Assembly (NCBI GenBank): GCA_012931725.1 | Contig: CM022948.1 | Span: 64,469,253-64,533,252 of the forward strand | From: Litsea cubeba | Lineage: Eukaryota > Streptophyta > Magnoliopsida > Laurales > Lauraceae | Reading direction: 5' to 3' | DNA length: 64,000 nt | Shown here: positions 12,418 to 24,497 of the stretch, piece after piece | Layout of the letters: the number at the start of each line of letters is the position of its first letter | Numbering within the stretch: the stretch's first letter is position 1 | The notes under the pieces: model-generated | The model's input: the letters and a program-made list of their open reading frames with translations, nothing else | The model's database searches: none | What the model was told of the DNA's origin: nothing | Made by a program: the position numbers and the translations under genes

Positions 12418-12589
12418 CTTAATTTAGGTCATTAGTGATCGTTTGTTACTGATATGCCCCTGTAATTCAACGCAAATTTTATTTTTTTAATTTCAAACTG
12501 CAATCGTTCTTGATATTGAATTTGAAACTAGAAAACTTCTCAGAGAAGTCATTTCAACTTGGTCTAATTGTGAAGAAAGATCTTGTTGC

Positions 12590-12830
12590 TAGCAGATTGC
12601 AAATTCATCGTCTGTGAAGCAGATTGTAGATCTATCGTTTTGGAAACAGATTGCAGTCCCTCTGCGAAACAGATTGGGGATCTACTGCGACGATCATTTC
12701 AACTCGGTTTAATTGCGAAAATAGATCTTCTTGCTAGCAGATTGCATATCCATCATTTTGGAAGCAGATTGCAGTTCCACTGCGAAGCAGATTTCAGATT
12801 CAGTGCGAAGCAGATTGCAGATCCAACTTT
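12590..12830. repeat. Repeated AAGCAGATTGCAGAT motif
   Basis: About eight copies of GAAGCAGATTGCAGATC and variants recur at ~30-60 bp intervals. They lie between the left terminal region and the transposase, probably in its 5' untranslated region or promoter. They also create a spurious open frame of 109 codons. Confidence 0.55.
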
Positions 12831-13424
12831 GGCCGGAGTTAAGAGAGGTCTTTTGTTCATAGCAGAGAGTGTGCAATCTTTCTTATTTAAATGTGTAGAT
12901 ATATATTTCTGATACTCATGTTCATTTTAATTTGACCAGCGATTTATATTGTATATGATTCTGATCTGTATGTTCAGATTTGTTGTTTGTTTTTGTCACT
13001 TTTTATAGTTAGATTTCCATAGTTTTGTTTTCATTAACATTTCGATTTACATGGATTCAGATGATATAGATTTGCTTTTCATATTTAGATTAGTTAGAGC
13101 CTGATGTATCTAGCAGTCATATTAATTAGTTTATTTCTTATCAATTCCTTTAACAGGTTGAGATTCTGTTCAGAGCTGCATTGTTAAAGAAGTCATGTAA
13201 TCAAAGATATGTGACTTTTCGCGTCAAATTTATCTATGTTTCTAACATACATATCTTAGTTTATGCAACATTATCTGATTTCTGTATCGAATTTATCTGA
13301 GTTCAAATGAAGAAATCCAGATAAATTTTTGAGTAAATTTGTACAGAAATCAGATAAATTTCTACAGAAATCAGATAAATTTATAAAGAACATGTGAGTA
13401 TTTTACCTTCTGCATACTTTATTC

Positions 13425-13904
13425 TAGGGGTGTACACAGATCGGATTGGTGTGGATTGGGCCAAATCCGTCACCAATCCATTACCTACGGATTGACGGAT
13501 TTGAAATCCGTCACCAATTGTGGGTCTTAAAATCTGATCCGATCCGGTCCGTGGAGGATCGGATCTGATTAATTAATCCGTTCAATCTAATTTTAAAAGA
13601 AAATTATCAAACATGTTATAAAAAGAATACATTTTGACCCCTTAAATTTTTTTCTTATTTTAAATTTAGACATCTTAATTTATATTTAGACCCCTTATAT
13701 TTTTTTTATTTATATTTAATGTCAACGGATCGGATCGGATTGAATCCGCGGATTGAGGGTGAAATCCGCCACCGATCCGTTGCTAACAGATTATAAAATT
13801 CTCAATCCGTCACCAATCTGTTTACCTTCGGATCGGATAAAAATCCATGGATTGGATCGGATCGAATCAGATTTCCATATCGACGGATTTTTTATGCACC
13901 CCTA
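13425..13904. mobile_element. hAT-type MITE, 480 bp
   Basis: The ends are inverted: TAGGGGTGTACACAGATCGG on the left, and TAGGGGTGCATAAAAAATCCG as the reverse complement of the right end. It is flanked by CTTTATTC (13417-13424) and CTTTGTTC (13905-13912), an 8-bp duplication with one mismatch. TAGGG ends plus an 8-bp duplication are the hAT signature. The interior is rich in GGATCGGAT and AATCCGTCACC motifs on both sides and has no coding capacity. It sits just upstream of the MULE transposase. Confidence 0.85.
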
Positions 13905-13956
13905 CTTTGTTCATGCTGAAGACCATTGATGTCCCTTGAATTTTGTAAATTTATAG

Positions 13957-16219
13957 ATGACACAGCCGCTAATGCTTCTCTGTAAGTATGACATATTTAC
14001 TGTCATCATTCATTTGAGTCAGTGTATGAGATATGATGATTTGATGCGTCAAATTTGCAAATGGAAGATACTGGCAATAAACATGGTCTATCTGACTTAC
14101 GCATTGCCTGGCCACCCAAAGTGCTTGTTGGACAGCAACTTGGATTTGTTGAGCTTATCTATCTTGGCGTCTTCAACGGGATTAGGAACAGTGGATGTCT
14201 TTGTATCAGAGTTGCAAAAATCAGATGATGATGATCAAGAGGAAAACGGTGATGATTTTGTTAAAGATGCCCTTGAATTAGTGGGTTATGAGGGCACAGA
14301 TATGGAGACAAATCTCCTTCCACAGTTTTGCACACACAAGGAGAAGATTTTGCTGTCTTCAGGCTGGGCAAGTGGTATTAGAGAAGTGGGGAGAGGTTTG
14401 AGGGCGGTGTTGCGGAGTTTAGAAGTGTCCTGTGCAGATATTCAATTGAGGTTGGGTTTGAGTTTGTATATGTGAAAAATGATAAAGTGAGGGTGATAGT
14501 TGAATGCTCTCGCAGTCATTCGATGGGTCGCAAATGGCATGTTCACGCATCAATTAAGAAGTCGACTGGCCATTTTTGTATCAGGACATTAGATAATGAG
14601 CATACGTGTGGTGCAGCATTCCGAACATCGAAGAATAGCCGTATGAACTCTGAGACAGTTGTTGATTTAATGATTGATCATATTCATGAGAAGCCGCTCC
14701 CTAGGCCGATAAATGTTGTGCACCACTTTAAGGCGAATTATGGACTTACATTACATACCATCATACATGGTGGGGTGTGAAAAGGGCTAGAAATAAGTTG
14801 TATGGTGATTCGTCGCTTTCTTTTGACCATCTTCGTTGGTATATTAAGGTGGCGGAGGAGGTGAATCCTTGAAGGCTTTTTGTGCTAGATTATGACAAAT
14901 CAACTATGTGTTTTAAGCGTCTGTTTGCTTGTGTCATTCTATGCTTCAATTGCTGATTTTAATCATGTTCGTCCTTTGTTATTTTTGGATGGTACTTTTT
15001 TGAAAGGCAGATACAAGGGAAACCTGTTAACAGCAATAGGGAAGAATGGAAATCAAGGTAGGGCCACTTACTTTCGATTGTTATATTATTGACATATTGT
15101 TTTATTTATGATGATCATTTCTTGATATTTTGCTTACTACTTGGAGTATAAAACTTTATTTATTGATGACACGGGTTTGTTTCCTCTTGCTTTCGCGGTT
15201 GTGGACTCAAAGACGGAGGACAATTGAAAATGGTTTCCGCAGAATTTAAGGAATGTACTGGTTTCGGATCGCACTATTACTTTTATTTCCGATAGAAATC
15301 CAAGTCTCATAGAGGGTGTTTCAAGCGTATTTCATTATGCCCATCATGCATTTTGCCTCCAACACTTGAAGGCAAATATGAGGAACAAGTTGTCACGTGG
15401 ATACACTAATGAATTTAGAGAGAGAATGGTTATGATGCCTCGGGAATGTGCATATCCCGACCATAGCTTCATTTCATGCCAAACTGCAGGCATTGAGGCG
15501 TGAAGGTGGCTGCAATGTAGACAGATTTCTTTGTGGATTGCCTCATGAAAGATGGAGCAATGCCTACTTTAAGGGTCAGCGGTACGGTGAGATGTGTTCG
15601 AATGCAGCTGAATCTTTCAACTCCTGGATTAGAGAAGCTCGTCATCTTCCAATTACAAAGATGGTGGATACAATAAGGGTTCAAATAATGGAACAGATGG
15701 CTACTAGAAGGGAAGTTTCTAACAAATGGAAGTCGGTCATTTGCCCGAATATGGATAAGAGGTTGGATGCTTTGATCCAGCTTGAATGGACGTGGACTGT
15801 CAGGCATTCTAGTGAAACTGTTTACGATGTTCACTCTTACCCGTCAGTGACTGTGGATATTTTTAATCAAATTATGTTCCTGTTATTAGTGGCAGATCAA
15901 TGACTTTCCATCCGCCCACGCTTGTGCTGTGATTCGAAAGAGTGGAAAGGACCTGAATCTTTTTTGGGATCATTATTTTCACACTTATACATATAGGGCT
16001 TCATATGACGAGCGGATATTCCCAATTCCAACTATGGGGATGCGAGAGGCAATAGTTGTTGTAGCTGTTATTCTTCAACCAGCGGTTAAACGCCCAGCTG
16101 GCAGGCCTAAAAAAAATAGGATATTGTCAAGAGGGGAGATCACACGGTAGATAAAATATGGGCGATATGGTCGGTTTGTCAGTCACAATAAGAAGTCTTG
16201 CAAGGATCCTATTCTTTAA
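13957..16219 (+). pseudogene. MULE transposase, degenerate
   Basis: Pieces in shifting frames give the usual domain order: an N-terminal PB1-like segment (YALPGHPKCLLD near 14100), an acidic linker, the MuDR-type zinc-binding domain (VECSRSH...HVHASI...EHTC, ~14490-14610), and the DDE core. The core has LDGTFLKGRYKGNLL (first Asp at 14988), FISDRNPSL (second Asp at 15291), AHHAFCLQHLKANM, and ERWSNAYFKG.RYGEMCSNAAESFN (15550-15620). The end of the SWIM region and a basic tail KRPAGRPKK (~16090-16115) follow. Internal stops, frameshifts and a stretch at 15059-15180 that looks like a degraded intron (CAAG/GTAGGG donor) break it. It is not functional as it stands. Confidence 0.88.
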
Positions 16220-16457
16220 CAATTCATTGAATTAGACGTTGACTTTAGTTTCTATATAATATTTTTCCATTCTTTAGCATGTATATAGAATACAATATGA
16301 ATTCTGATTAGTGAATAAAAAGTCAAATTGACAGACCGTTTATTACAGTTTAATGTGTTGTTACTTGTATAAGTAATTACTTACAAATGTTTTTATATCA
16401 TGTAAAATGTGTTTTCAAAATTTGATAATAAAATTGCATTAGAACTGAGATTAAATA

Positions 16458-16638
16458 TGTAACGCCCCACCCTATACACATGCATGATATTGTCCGCTTT
16501 GGCCCATTGGCCTCACGATTTTATTTCTGATGGGCCTCAACCCATCAAAAGGCCTCATGCAAGGTAAGGGTGTAAGCTCTACATATAATCCCAATCACTT
16601 TCCTCTCTATAGTCGATGTGGAACTCCGGGGTGTCACA
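16458..16638 (-). repeat. TRIM 3' LTR
   Basis: A 181-bp TG...CA repeat. Reading on the minus strand, the polypurine tract TAAGGGGGTGGAA (16639-16651) precedes it. Confidence 0.88.
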
Positions 16639-16782
16639 TTCCACCCCCTTAAGGCTGCACGTCCCTATGCAGTAGCCTGCCAGCCCCTGTAGCCTGCCAG
16701 CCCTCTTGGCCCGCCCACATGGAAACCCGCCCACTTGCACCAGACCACGGCAGGGGACCCACACTCGAACTAGTCGAGAGTC

Positions 16783-16796
16783 GGCTCGGATACCAA
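16783..16796 (-). other. TRIM primer-binding site (initiator tRNA-Met type)
   Basis: On the minus strand TTGGTATCCGAGCC follows the 5' LTR by one base. It differs by one base from the common plant site TGGTATCAGAGCC, complementary to the 3' end of initiator tRNA-Met. Confidence 0.75.
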
Positions 16797-16797
16797 T

Positions 16798-16979
16798 TGT
16801 AACGCCCCACCCTACACACATGCATGATATTGTCTGCTTTGGCCCACTGGGCCTCACGGTTTTGTTTCTGATGGGCCTCAGCCCATTAAAAGGCCTCATG
16901 CCAGGTAAGGGTGTAAGCTCTACATATAATCCTAATCACTTTCCTCTCTATAGTCGATGTGGAACTCCGGGGTGTCACA
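16798..16979 (-). repeat. TRIM 5' LTR
   Basis: A 182-bp TG...CA repeat matching the left copy over its whole length, next to the primer-binding site. Confidence 0.88.
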
Positions 16980-16984
16980 AAATA

Positions 16985-17250
16985 TGTAGCAAAATTCAAA
17001 TAATTTGATTGAGAACTCAGATAATTTGCTTCAGAAGTCAGATAATTTGCTTCAGAACTCAGATAAATTACTTCTGAACTCAGATAATTTATTTCATAAC
17101 TCAGATAATTTTCTTCAAAACTCAGATAAATTGCTTATGAACTCAGATAAAATACCTCATAACTCATATAAATTTATGTAAATTCAGATAATATCATAAA
17201 GAAATGAGATCAATTTATGAAGAAATTGAGCTAAAATTATATCAGGACGA
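16985..17250. repeat. Array of CAGATAAATT motifs
   Basis: GAACTCAGATAATTTGCTTC and variants repeat about eight times at a 24-28 bp period. The same core (ACTCAGATAAATT) is scattered at 13260-13385, 18980-19200, 20330 and 24520-25330, nearly all inside the Mutator-like element. Confidence 0.65.
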
Positions 17251-19683
17251 AGATAAAATCATTGCAGAGTAATCATGTTCAAATACATTCACAAGAAGTT
17301 TTCATAAACATTCATTGACAATTTGATTCATTCATCCATTCACAAATGTGACAATTATATTGACGAAATTGTCTCCTTTACATTCACGTGATCCAGAAAA
17401 ATACATTCACAAGTTTATTGCAATGGCACTTTTCATATACAGAGATTTAAATGAACTTGGCTCATCTTTATTGTAATATAACATTATTTCAAAATAACTT
17501 GTTTTTGTCATGGTTGTAGTTTTGCCATCACTATTCGAAATCATCATCAGTACCTTGTTTCCTGGCATGGAAGTTTTCAATGGTCCAACTGCGATGCGTG
17601 TCATTTAAGAACTTGTTCACTATCTCTGCTCTCGAACCATCAACGACGTTCTGTTGCAACTTCGAAGCAATTACTTGTTTGTGAGTAATTTACCTCGTAA
17701 TATAGCACACGATGACCTCGCAATCAACACTACAAAAGAAGATGTTGTTGGTACCCTTAAATCAATTGAATAAGTGTATTAGCACAATGATACTTACGAT
17801 CCCATTTTCTGTTTTAGGGCGTCTTCCACGCTTATCAATGGAGCTCCATATGGCTGTGTTTCTTCAACATTTATATAATTGTAGTTCTCCATATATTGTT
17901 TCTACATAATCAAACAAAATCCATAGAGTTAGTGGGAGTGTGTTTACGATTACGGGTACCATCATGTATTTAATGACTCGGTCAATGAGACATACCAGAA
18001 TTCGTGCATCCTCAAAGTAATGATCGATTATTTTAGCTGATCTTGGTCATAAAGAGTTGTAATGTAGTCAATCCCCTTCTTTCTGATCTAGCACCAATAG
18101 CGTCCAATGGAATGGTTCAGCATTCTTCCTTTTTTTTTTTCATTTGAATTCATTGGAAAGTGCACGAATCTATGGTTGGCAGTTCTGCTTGGGGAGATTT
18201 GATGGTGTAGAATCTTTTCTCTCATTTCCGACGTGGGGGCTGTAACGAGTTTCTGTATTAAGACTAGTTTAATAACTATTTATTATATTTTAAAACAAAG
18301 TAAAATGTGACTTGGTTAATTATAATTTATTGTCTTTTACCCAACATAAACTTGTTACGAAGCATGATTTTTCTTGAGGCAACAGGCCTTCCCAATGGAC
18401 TGTTGTGAGTTGTTGTTCGATTTCTACATGTTCTTTGTATAACAACTCAGCGTAGCAGTCAATAACATGTTCAATTCCGAGCAGATAATGTTAGGCATCT
18501 TATGTGAATATGACAATTTTTGGTACATTTCTAAAATGAAGCAATAGTCTGTCAATGTTTCTTTGTAAGGATGCTTACGGTGCTGGACAATTCTGCTCTG
18601 CTGAGAACTGCAATCATGCCCTTGTAGGATACAGCATGTATCCTCTCACCTCCCCAAACCAGCGCCCTGCAAATGTAATTGTACAAAGTGTTCAATTTAT
18701 CGACATTTTGATTAATATTTTTTACAACAGCAACTGTGTTGCTTAGTCGCATAGGACTGTTACTTACTCATTGCCTTCCGCTTCGTCAATCTGCTTGAGC
18801 TTTTCGATGTCGGGCACAGTCATTTGCTTAGTGACTGTATTTTTGGGGAGGTTGAAGGTGGCAGCTGTTGGGTTCATTTTCCTCGTTGTCTTTCTTTTTT
18901 TAATTCTTTTTACCATGGAGGATTGTTTCACCTCCTTAACCGGCTTGAATGGTGTGTCGGAGGACATGATCTGATCAAAAAATCAGATAAACAAATATAG
19001 ATTAAATAAATTAGAATATATAAAAGGTGATATAAATTCAATCCAACATCAGATAATTTTGATGGAAAGGAAAGTCAATTAAAATCACACAGAACACAGA
19101 TATATTTGATGAGAAATGTTATAAGTTCACCCAAAAGTCAGATAAATTTTTTAGAAAATCAGATAATAGCAAGAGAAACTCATATATTTTGCATACAAAA
19201 ACTCAGGTAAAATAACATTTCAATTCAAAGAATAATTATCTAAACAAAGATGGAAGTATAACTCAATTACCTCATCAACATTCCCTTCAACTTTTTGATC
19301 AGTTACAGTCCCCTCCGCTGCTTTCTATGCCATTCTCCACCCTTTTTCTTTTGAATTTATTTTTTTCTGAAGGCTGGAAGATATCATCCAATGTCTTTCC
19401 AGCCCACTCAAATCCCTTCTCTGCATAATCAAGTGTCATTTTCTTCAAGAGCTGCTGCAGTTTCATATTTTTTGATTCCAGATTTATTAATTTTTTCTTC
19501 AGGCCCTTCACCTCATTTCCTGCCTTTGCAGCTCTTGAGGACTGTACATCCGACACACTCATAGTATGTTTGAATTGCTCTTTGAGGGAGCTGGCCATTC
19601 GAGAAGACTCCTCTACAGTATGATCGGTGTTCACATTACATGTTTCAAGGAAAGTCTTCTCCTTTGTCAACTGCTTGACCAAC

Positions 19684-22542
19684 TGTCACGCCCCGAGCCC
19701 GAGATTTCGCACATCCCGAGGCGCGACACACGCCTGCATGGAATTCGAGTCAAACTCATTGACTCTTGGTCCCCACGTATGGAATTTACCCACAGGATAT
19801 CACTTGTGAGGTTTATATTTCTCAATATGCCTGTATAAATCTGTCAAATAGATATCCAATTAACATAACACACAATCATCAAGATATAGAGCATAAGGTT
19901 CCTGAGCATATATTAAATTTCAAATTCAAGTTCTAGAGATAGAGAGAGAAGAAGTAAGTTAAGTTTACAATCCCAAAAGTTAAACAAGATCATTAAAGCT
20001 ACTACAAAAGATGTGGCAATCCTAGCCACGGCCAGTGGGTCATTTAAACGTCCATCTCATCGTGTAGATATCTAAAAGATCATCAGAAGTTCATTCTGCT
20101 ACGTTAAGGGGAGGTTCCTCTTCCTCAAGGATCTCCGGGGCAATGGCGTCGATGTATTCACCTGTAACGCCAAGTGTAGCACCATTAGACTAAGCTAAGC
20201 AAGACAAACATATACAGTCCATATAACATGTATCAAATGAATAGTGAGACAGACATAAATTATAAGAGATCAAGGAATGATCACTAGGCATATCAGTGCA
20301 TGAATTAGCATGAGACATACGAGTCATAAATAACAGATAAACATATTAACAGAACTAGTTGGCACATCCACATAAGCTATGTTCTCTCAAGTTAATCATG
20401 TAACATGAAAATAAAAATGAGAGCAGAATATCAGAATAGGACATGGCGGTACTACTAGGAGACAGAGGTACCCAGAATTCTCCATAGTAGACCTAAGGTA
20501 CCGGTAAACCCTCAGAATAATTTTTCATCTGCAGAGGGCCAGAAATGTACTAAACCCACACTTATCCGGGTCCGACTTAGATAGGGTCGAAGCTAAGTGG
20601 TGCTGACTCATAGAGTGCAATGTACTATTAATAGATCAGGTACAGAACAGTGTTAATCAGATACAGGACAAATGCAGGACATATACAGGACAAGTCATAT
20701 AAATAACAAAGAATCAAAACTTACTGAAATATACTAAACAAAGCCAGAAATAAATGTAATATAACAGGTGTGTAACAGAAAATACATAACTGAACTGAAG
20801 CATGATCAAGTCATACTAGAATACTGGAAACGTAATGCAATGCATGTACAGAGATATCATATTCGAAATCAAGATGTAATTCAAGCCAAGCCTACAGTCT
20901 TGGGGAACACTTGTGGTCTCCACCGTCCAACTCGGGGTAGTACTAAGGATTTCGACATTAATTATTGGGCTACAAGGAACCCTTTGGCGTTACATAATTT
21001 GGATGTCGAATTCCTTAATAGAACACATTTGGTTCGGTACAATTCGAAGAACACAAGGTCCCTTGTGGGTACGGTTGCTCAAATCCATATCCACAATTAA
21101 ATAACCCATTGGTCATGATAAAAGTTCAAGGTGCACATCCTACAGGTCCGTCTATCAGGCCAATCAACTAGAACAAACTACGGGTCAATATCCGGCTCAT
21201 GGAAACATCCACTTGTCAAAATTATGTAAGATCCGACATTTATTCTTTTCTAAGGTTCAAATAAAAAATATCATTTTTTTTTTGGTTCTACACATCATGA
21301 GCTTTCCAACAGTATGTAGATCTCCAAAAATGGACATACGGTTAAAAAGTTATGGTCATTGGAAATCTGCATACTGCAGGTATCAGGTTCGCTCAAGCGT
21401 CCAGATGTTCGCTCAAGCGGACCCCAGACAGAGAGCGGTTCGCTCGACCGGACCAAGAGTTTGCTCGAGCGAACTCTCCTAGAGAGTCCTTCGCTCGAGC
21501 GTGCACTCACGCTCGCTCGAGCGAACTGTCAAATCCTGAGTCCAAAAATCTGCATCCATTTAGGGTCTTTTCCCATGATTCAGATCACACTAAAATGAGG
21601 ATATTGAACTTCCAAATGCTTATAAAAATCCATTCAATCAATCCCATATACATTAACAAGAACCATTCATTAAAAATCCATTTTTGAGCAAAAGATGGGT
21701 ATCTAATCAAGATTGATTATATTCATGAATCAAGTAAGGAATTATGCATACAAATGTATAAGTTTAACTTGCCTTAGGTGCTTGGAAGCTATCTCACACT
21801 CCAAATCCTTTCTAATAAAAAAATCCCCAAAAATGCAAGCACAAATGCCCTAAAAATGGTGAAAATGAAATGGAAGAAAATGAATGAGGAAGAAGATGAT
21901 GCATGCACGAATTTAGGACATTCTAAGATTGAAAGAAATCAAGAGGGAATGATTTGAAATAAAAACAAGGGAAAGGAAAGTGAATACTTACCAAAGGAGA
22001 AGATGGAGCACACTTGGAGGAAATGGAGACTTGGAGAAGATGAAGTGAATATGCAATCTACTCTCATGCAAGGATCCTTTGGCTGGTTGCTTGGGATGGA
22101 GAATGAAGAAATGAAGTAGAAGAAGAGCTCCCAGCTGGAATGAAGAAGGAAAAAGAAGAGAAGAAGGAAAAATGGCTGGGTTGGGTGCTTATAAACCAAA
22201 TTTTTCCCTGCATTGCATGCAAGTCCAGAAATGGCTGAAAATCTCAAAAAGAGGCTTGGGTTAAGTGAATGGGCTGGGAATGGGCCTAATGAATCCGAAT
22301 TCGATGGGTCAAGACATGAAAGTTAAGACCCATGAAATGCTCTATGCGATGCATTAAAAACCCAAAGATTTCTAAATACACACAAAACCCAAAACACTCC
22401 AAAAAGTCATAATCTACCTTGTAAATGGTCAAACCCCACTAATTCTACCTAATCAAGTCCAATCACAATCAAAACATCCATTAAGCAATTAATCTAAATT
22501 AATTAGCTCTAAAATGAGATTAAATCGGGTCGGGGTGTTACA
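19684..22542. repeat. Solo LTR, 2859 bp, inserted in the Ulp1-like gene
   Basis: The segment begins TGTCACGCCCCGA and ends TCGGGGTGTTACA, the TG...CA inverted ends of an LTR. It is flanked by CCAAC on both sides (19679-19683 and 22543-22547), a perfect 5-bp duplication. It contains no gag or pol. Removing it with one duplication copy rejoins an open coiled-coil frame of the Ulp1-like gene (SLLRERDNSLLL leading into VKQLTKEKTF). A second, homologous LTR starts at 62024 with TGTGACACCCCGG. Long LTRs with TGTnACnCCCC ends are typical of plant Ty3/gypsy elements; the lineage is not assignable without internal sequence. Confidence 0.85.
21385..21530. repeat. Palindromic mini-array in the solo LTR
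   Basis: Six near-copies of TTCGCTCGAGCGAAC, whose core TCGCTCGAGCGA is a perfect palindrome, lie within 150 bp about 1.7 kb into the LTR. Confidence 0.75.
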
Positions 22543-24497
22543 CCAACAATAGAGAATTGTCTCTTTCTCTGAGCAAGCTGTCGATCCTTTTTTCAGTTTC
22601 AAGCCTTTTCTTTTTTAGGCTGTTGTTTTATGCCGATGTCCTTTCAAGTCAATAGCCATCCTTTGAATTTGTGCTTGTAATTATGTTTTTTCCTTCGTCG
22701 GTTGGTTGGCTAATGAAGTTGCCCTGTCGCACTCTTCAGTGAGACTGGGGAGCTCGCTGTTTTTGGTGGACTATGACGGGTGTCTAGGACAAGGCATGGT
22801 ATCACCAGCTGCTGGTTTCGGTCCAGATTGTGTTTCAGATGTCATAGTGGCGTTGCCAATTATGTCAGCTAAAATGTTTGCAACCACCAGATCTGTCTCT
22901 AGGGTTATCTGTTCATAATCAGTCATCTCCACACCAAAGGAGACAGACTGGGTTGCCATACCAACGGAATTTGTTTCTTCACTGTTATTATCTTCCCTCT
23001 GCTCTTCCAACTTGGGTACGACCAATGTCTCTATCATTATGTCTGTATCCGACAGGTTCGCTTCATTCATTTTTTTTTTTGCTTCCTCCTCTCCTTCTTC
23101 CTCTTGTTGTTGTTCTTCTTCATCTCCTTCCTCTTGCTCCTCTCCTTCATTCTCATTGTCTCCTTCTTCCTCTTCTGCTACAACTCCATGTTCTCTTTCC
23201 TTTATATCTGTTTCTTCTTCATCTTCTTCCAGTTTCTTTTCTGCTTGGATTTTTTCTGTTTCTTTTACTTCTTCTTACTCTTCTATCTCCATTAACCCCC
23301 CCCCCCCCCACCCCATCACGACTGCCTCTGTCCAACAAAGAGAGGAATCGCTGCGCTTCAAGTAGTGTGCTATCTAATGTGTCACCGAGGACCTGCAGTT
23401 GGTCACAGTGTTAGGCTGAACATGTTAGATTAAGAACTTAGTTAAAATTAGATAGTGAAAACTAAGATAACAAATTACTGTTATTAAATAGAGTACCTCA
23501 TTAGCTAGTAGTGTATGAAGGGGCCTTTTTTTAAGTGCCATACTCACAGCCCTGAGATCCGACTTTAGTATCATTGAGAAATGCAACCACTCATTTAGGC
23601 TAACAATTGTCGTATGCTCACGCAGCCAATACTGTTACAAAATCAGAAAATTCATACGTTAATCATTCATTCTTTGTAACTTCGAATTCAGATGTTTTTA
23701 GTGAGGAGTTGTCTATCGTACCGGTAATGCAATAAGACAACCAATGACTCTATCAAAACCACGGCTCCTACTATGTACCGACTCCATAAAAAATTTTGAT
23801 ATTTCTTTTTCCCAGGAATAGTGCTTCATATCGATGTAGTTTTTAACATAGCCCACGTACACCCACCCTATTGTGTTGTCGTGGGTTGCAAAAAAAATCA
23901 CCACAAGGATATACAGGCACAGTAGCCTGACAACATCAACAATGTCAATTTCTGTTGCTCCATTCAATGATAGATAAAAGTTGTTCCTTTATCTTAGGCA
24001 CTGACACACTTGTACTACCCTGGAATCTCCTAGATATGAATTCAGATGTTTTTCTCTTTCCATATTTCAGATTAAGTAAGTGCTCTTGTACCATTCAGTA
24101 TGCCGAATATGTGCGATATGTCATTTGCAGTAAATGGCACATAGGATTTTCCTAGTCTGAACTGCCTACTCTGGCTGTTGTATGTATTAAGGATCAGCAT
24201 AATGTCCTTGTCATACTTCCTGCACATCTTTTCTGAGATTTTGTCATCCAACATGCACTCTATGAGGCTCCAGAAAGGGGTCTTCCTTAATTCAGCTTTA
24301 TGCAATTTAGTGACCAAATGCTTTATGCTTTGAACTAGTGTCACAATTGATACCAAGTTTGATCTGAATTGGTAATGACTTGCACCATTCTCAACCTTCT
24401 TCTTCTTATTCACTGGTTTGTTCTTTGGTGATTTATCATGTACCCTCTTTCTCTTGTTTTATTTTTTGGTGCATACAGTAAAAGAACTCATATACAT

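Larger units (their letters stand above)
16458..16979 (-). mobile_element. TRIM (terminal-repeat retrotransposon in miniature), 522 bp
   Basis: Two direct repeats, each starting TGTAACGCCCCACCC and ending GGGGTGTCACA on the + strand, flank a ~159-bp core with no coding capacity. The core has a primer-binding site next to the right repeat and a polypurine tract next to the left one, so it reads on the minus strand. The flanks are AAATA (16453-16457) and AAATA (16980-16984), a perfect 5-bp duplication. The two repeats differ at about ten positions by eye (~6%), so the insertion is not recent. Confidence 0.9.
17531..24497 (-). pseudogene. Ulp1-like cysteine protease (peptidase C48 family) gene carried by the MULE, interrupted
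   Basis: Reading on the minus strand from about 24497, a Lys-rich start is followed by a segment typical of plant MULE/Ulp1 proteins: RKTPFWSLIECML...FRLGKSYVPFTANDISHIFGI, 24100-24330. Next come DIVDVVRLLCLYILVVIFF (23900) and a long acidic Glu/Asp tract (23080-23300). A coiled coil at 19300-19680 and 22550-22700 is split by the solo LTR. The C-terminal protease follows, with EHVIDCYAELLYKEH (~18440), DCEVIVCYI (17701-17730, where family members have Asp-Cys-Gly around the nucleophile) and SRAEIVNKFLNDTHRSWTIENF before a stop at 17531. Stops, frameshifts and splice remnants are frequent. Such genes resemble SUMO/NEDD proteases; here Gly after the Cys is Glu, and I did not locate the His and Asp partners. 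Confidence 0.72.

Noticed and set aside
12583..12912. 109-codon frame on +
   Set aside because: It is produced by the repeated GCAGATTGCAGAT motif, not by protein-like sequence.
20768..21100. 110-codon frame on + in the solo LTR
   Set aside because: It lies in LTR sequence whose homologue at 63 kb is not open in the same frame.
22878..23414. Leu/Pro/Ser-rich frames on +
   Set aside because: They are the reverse of the acidic Glu/Asp tract of the Ulp1-like gene on the minus strand.
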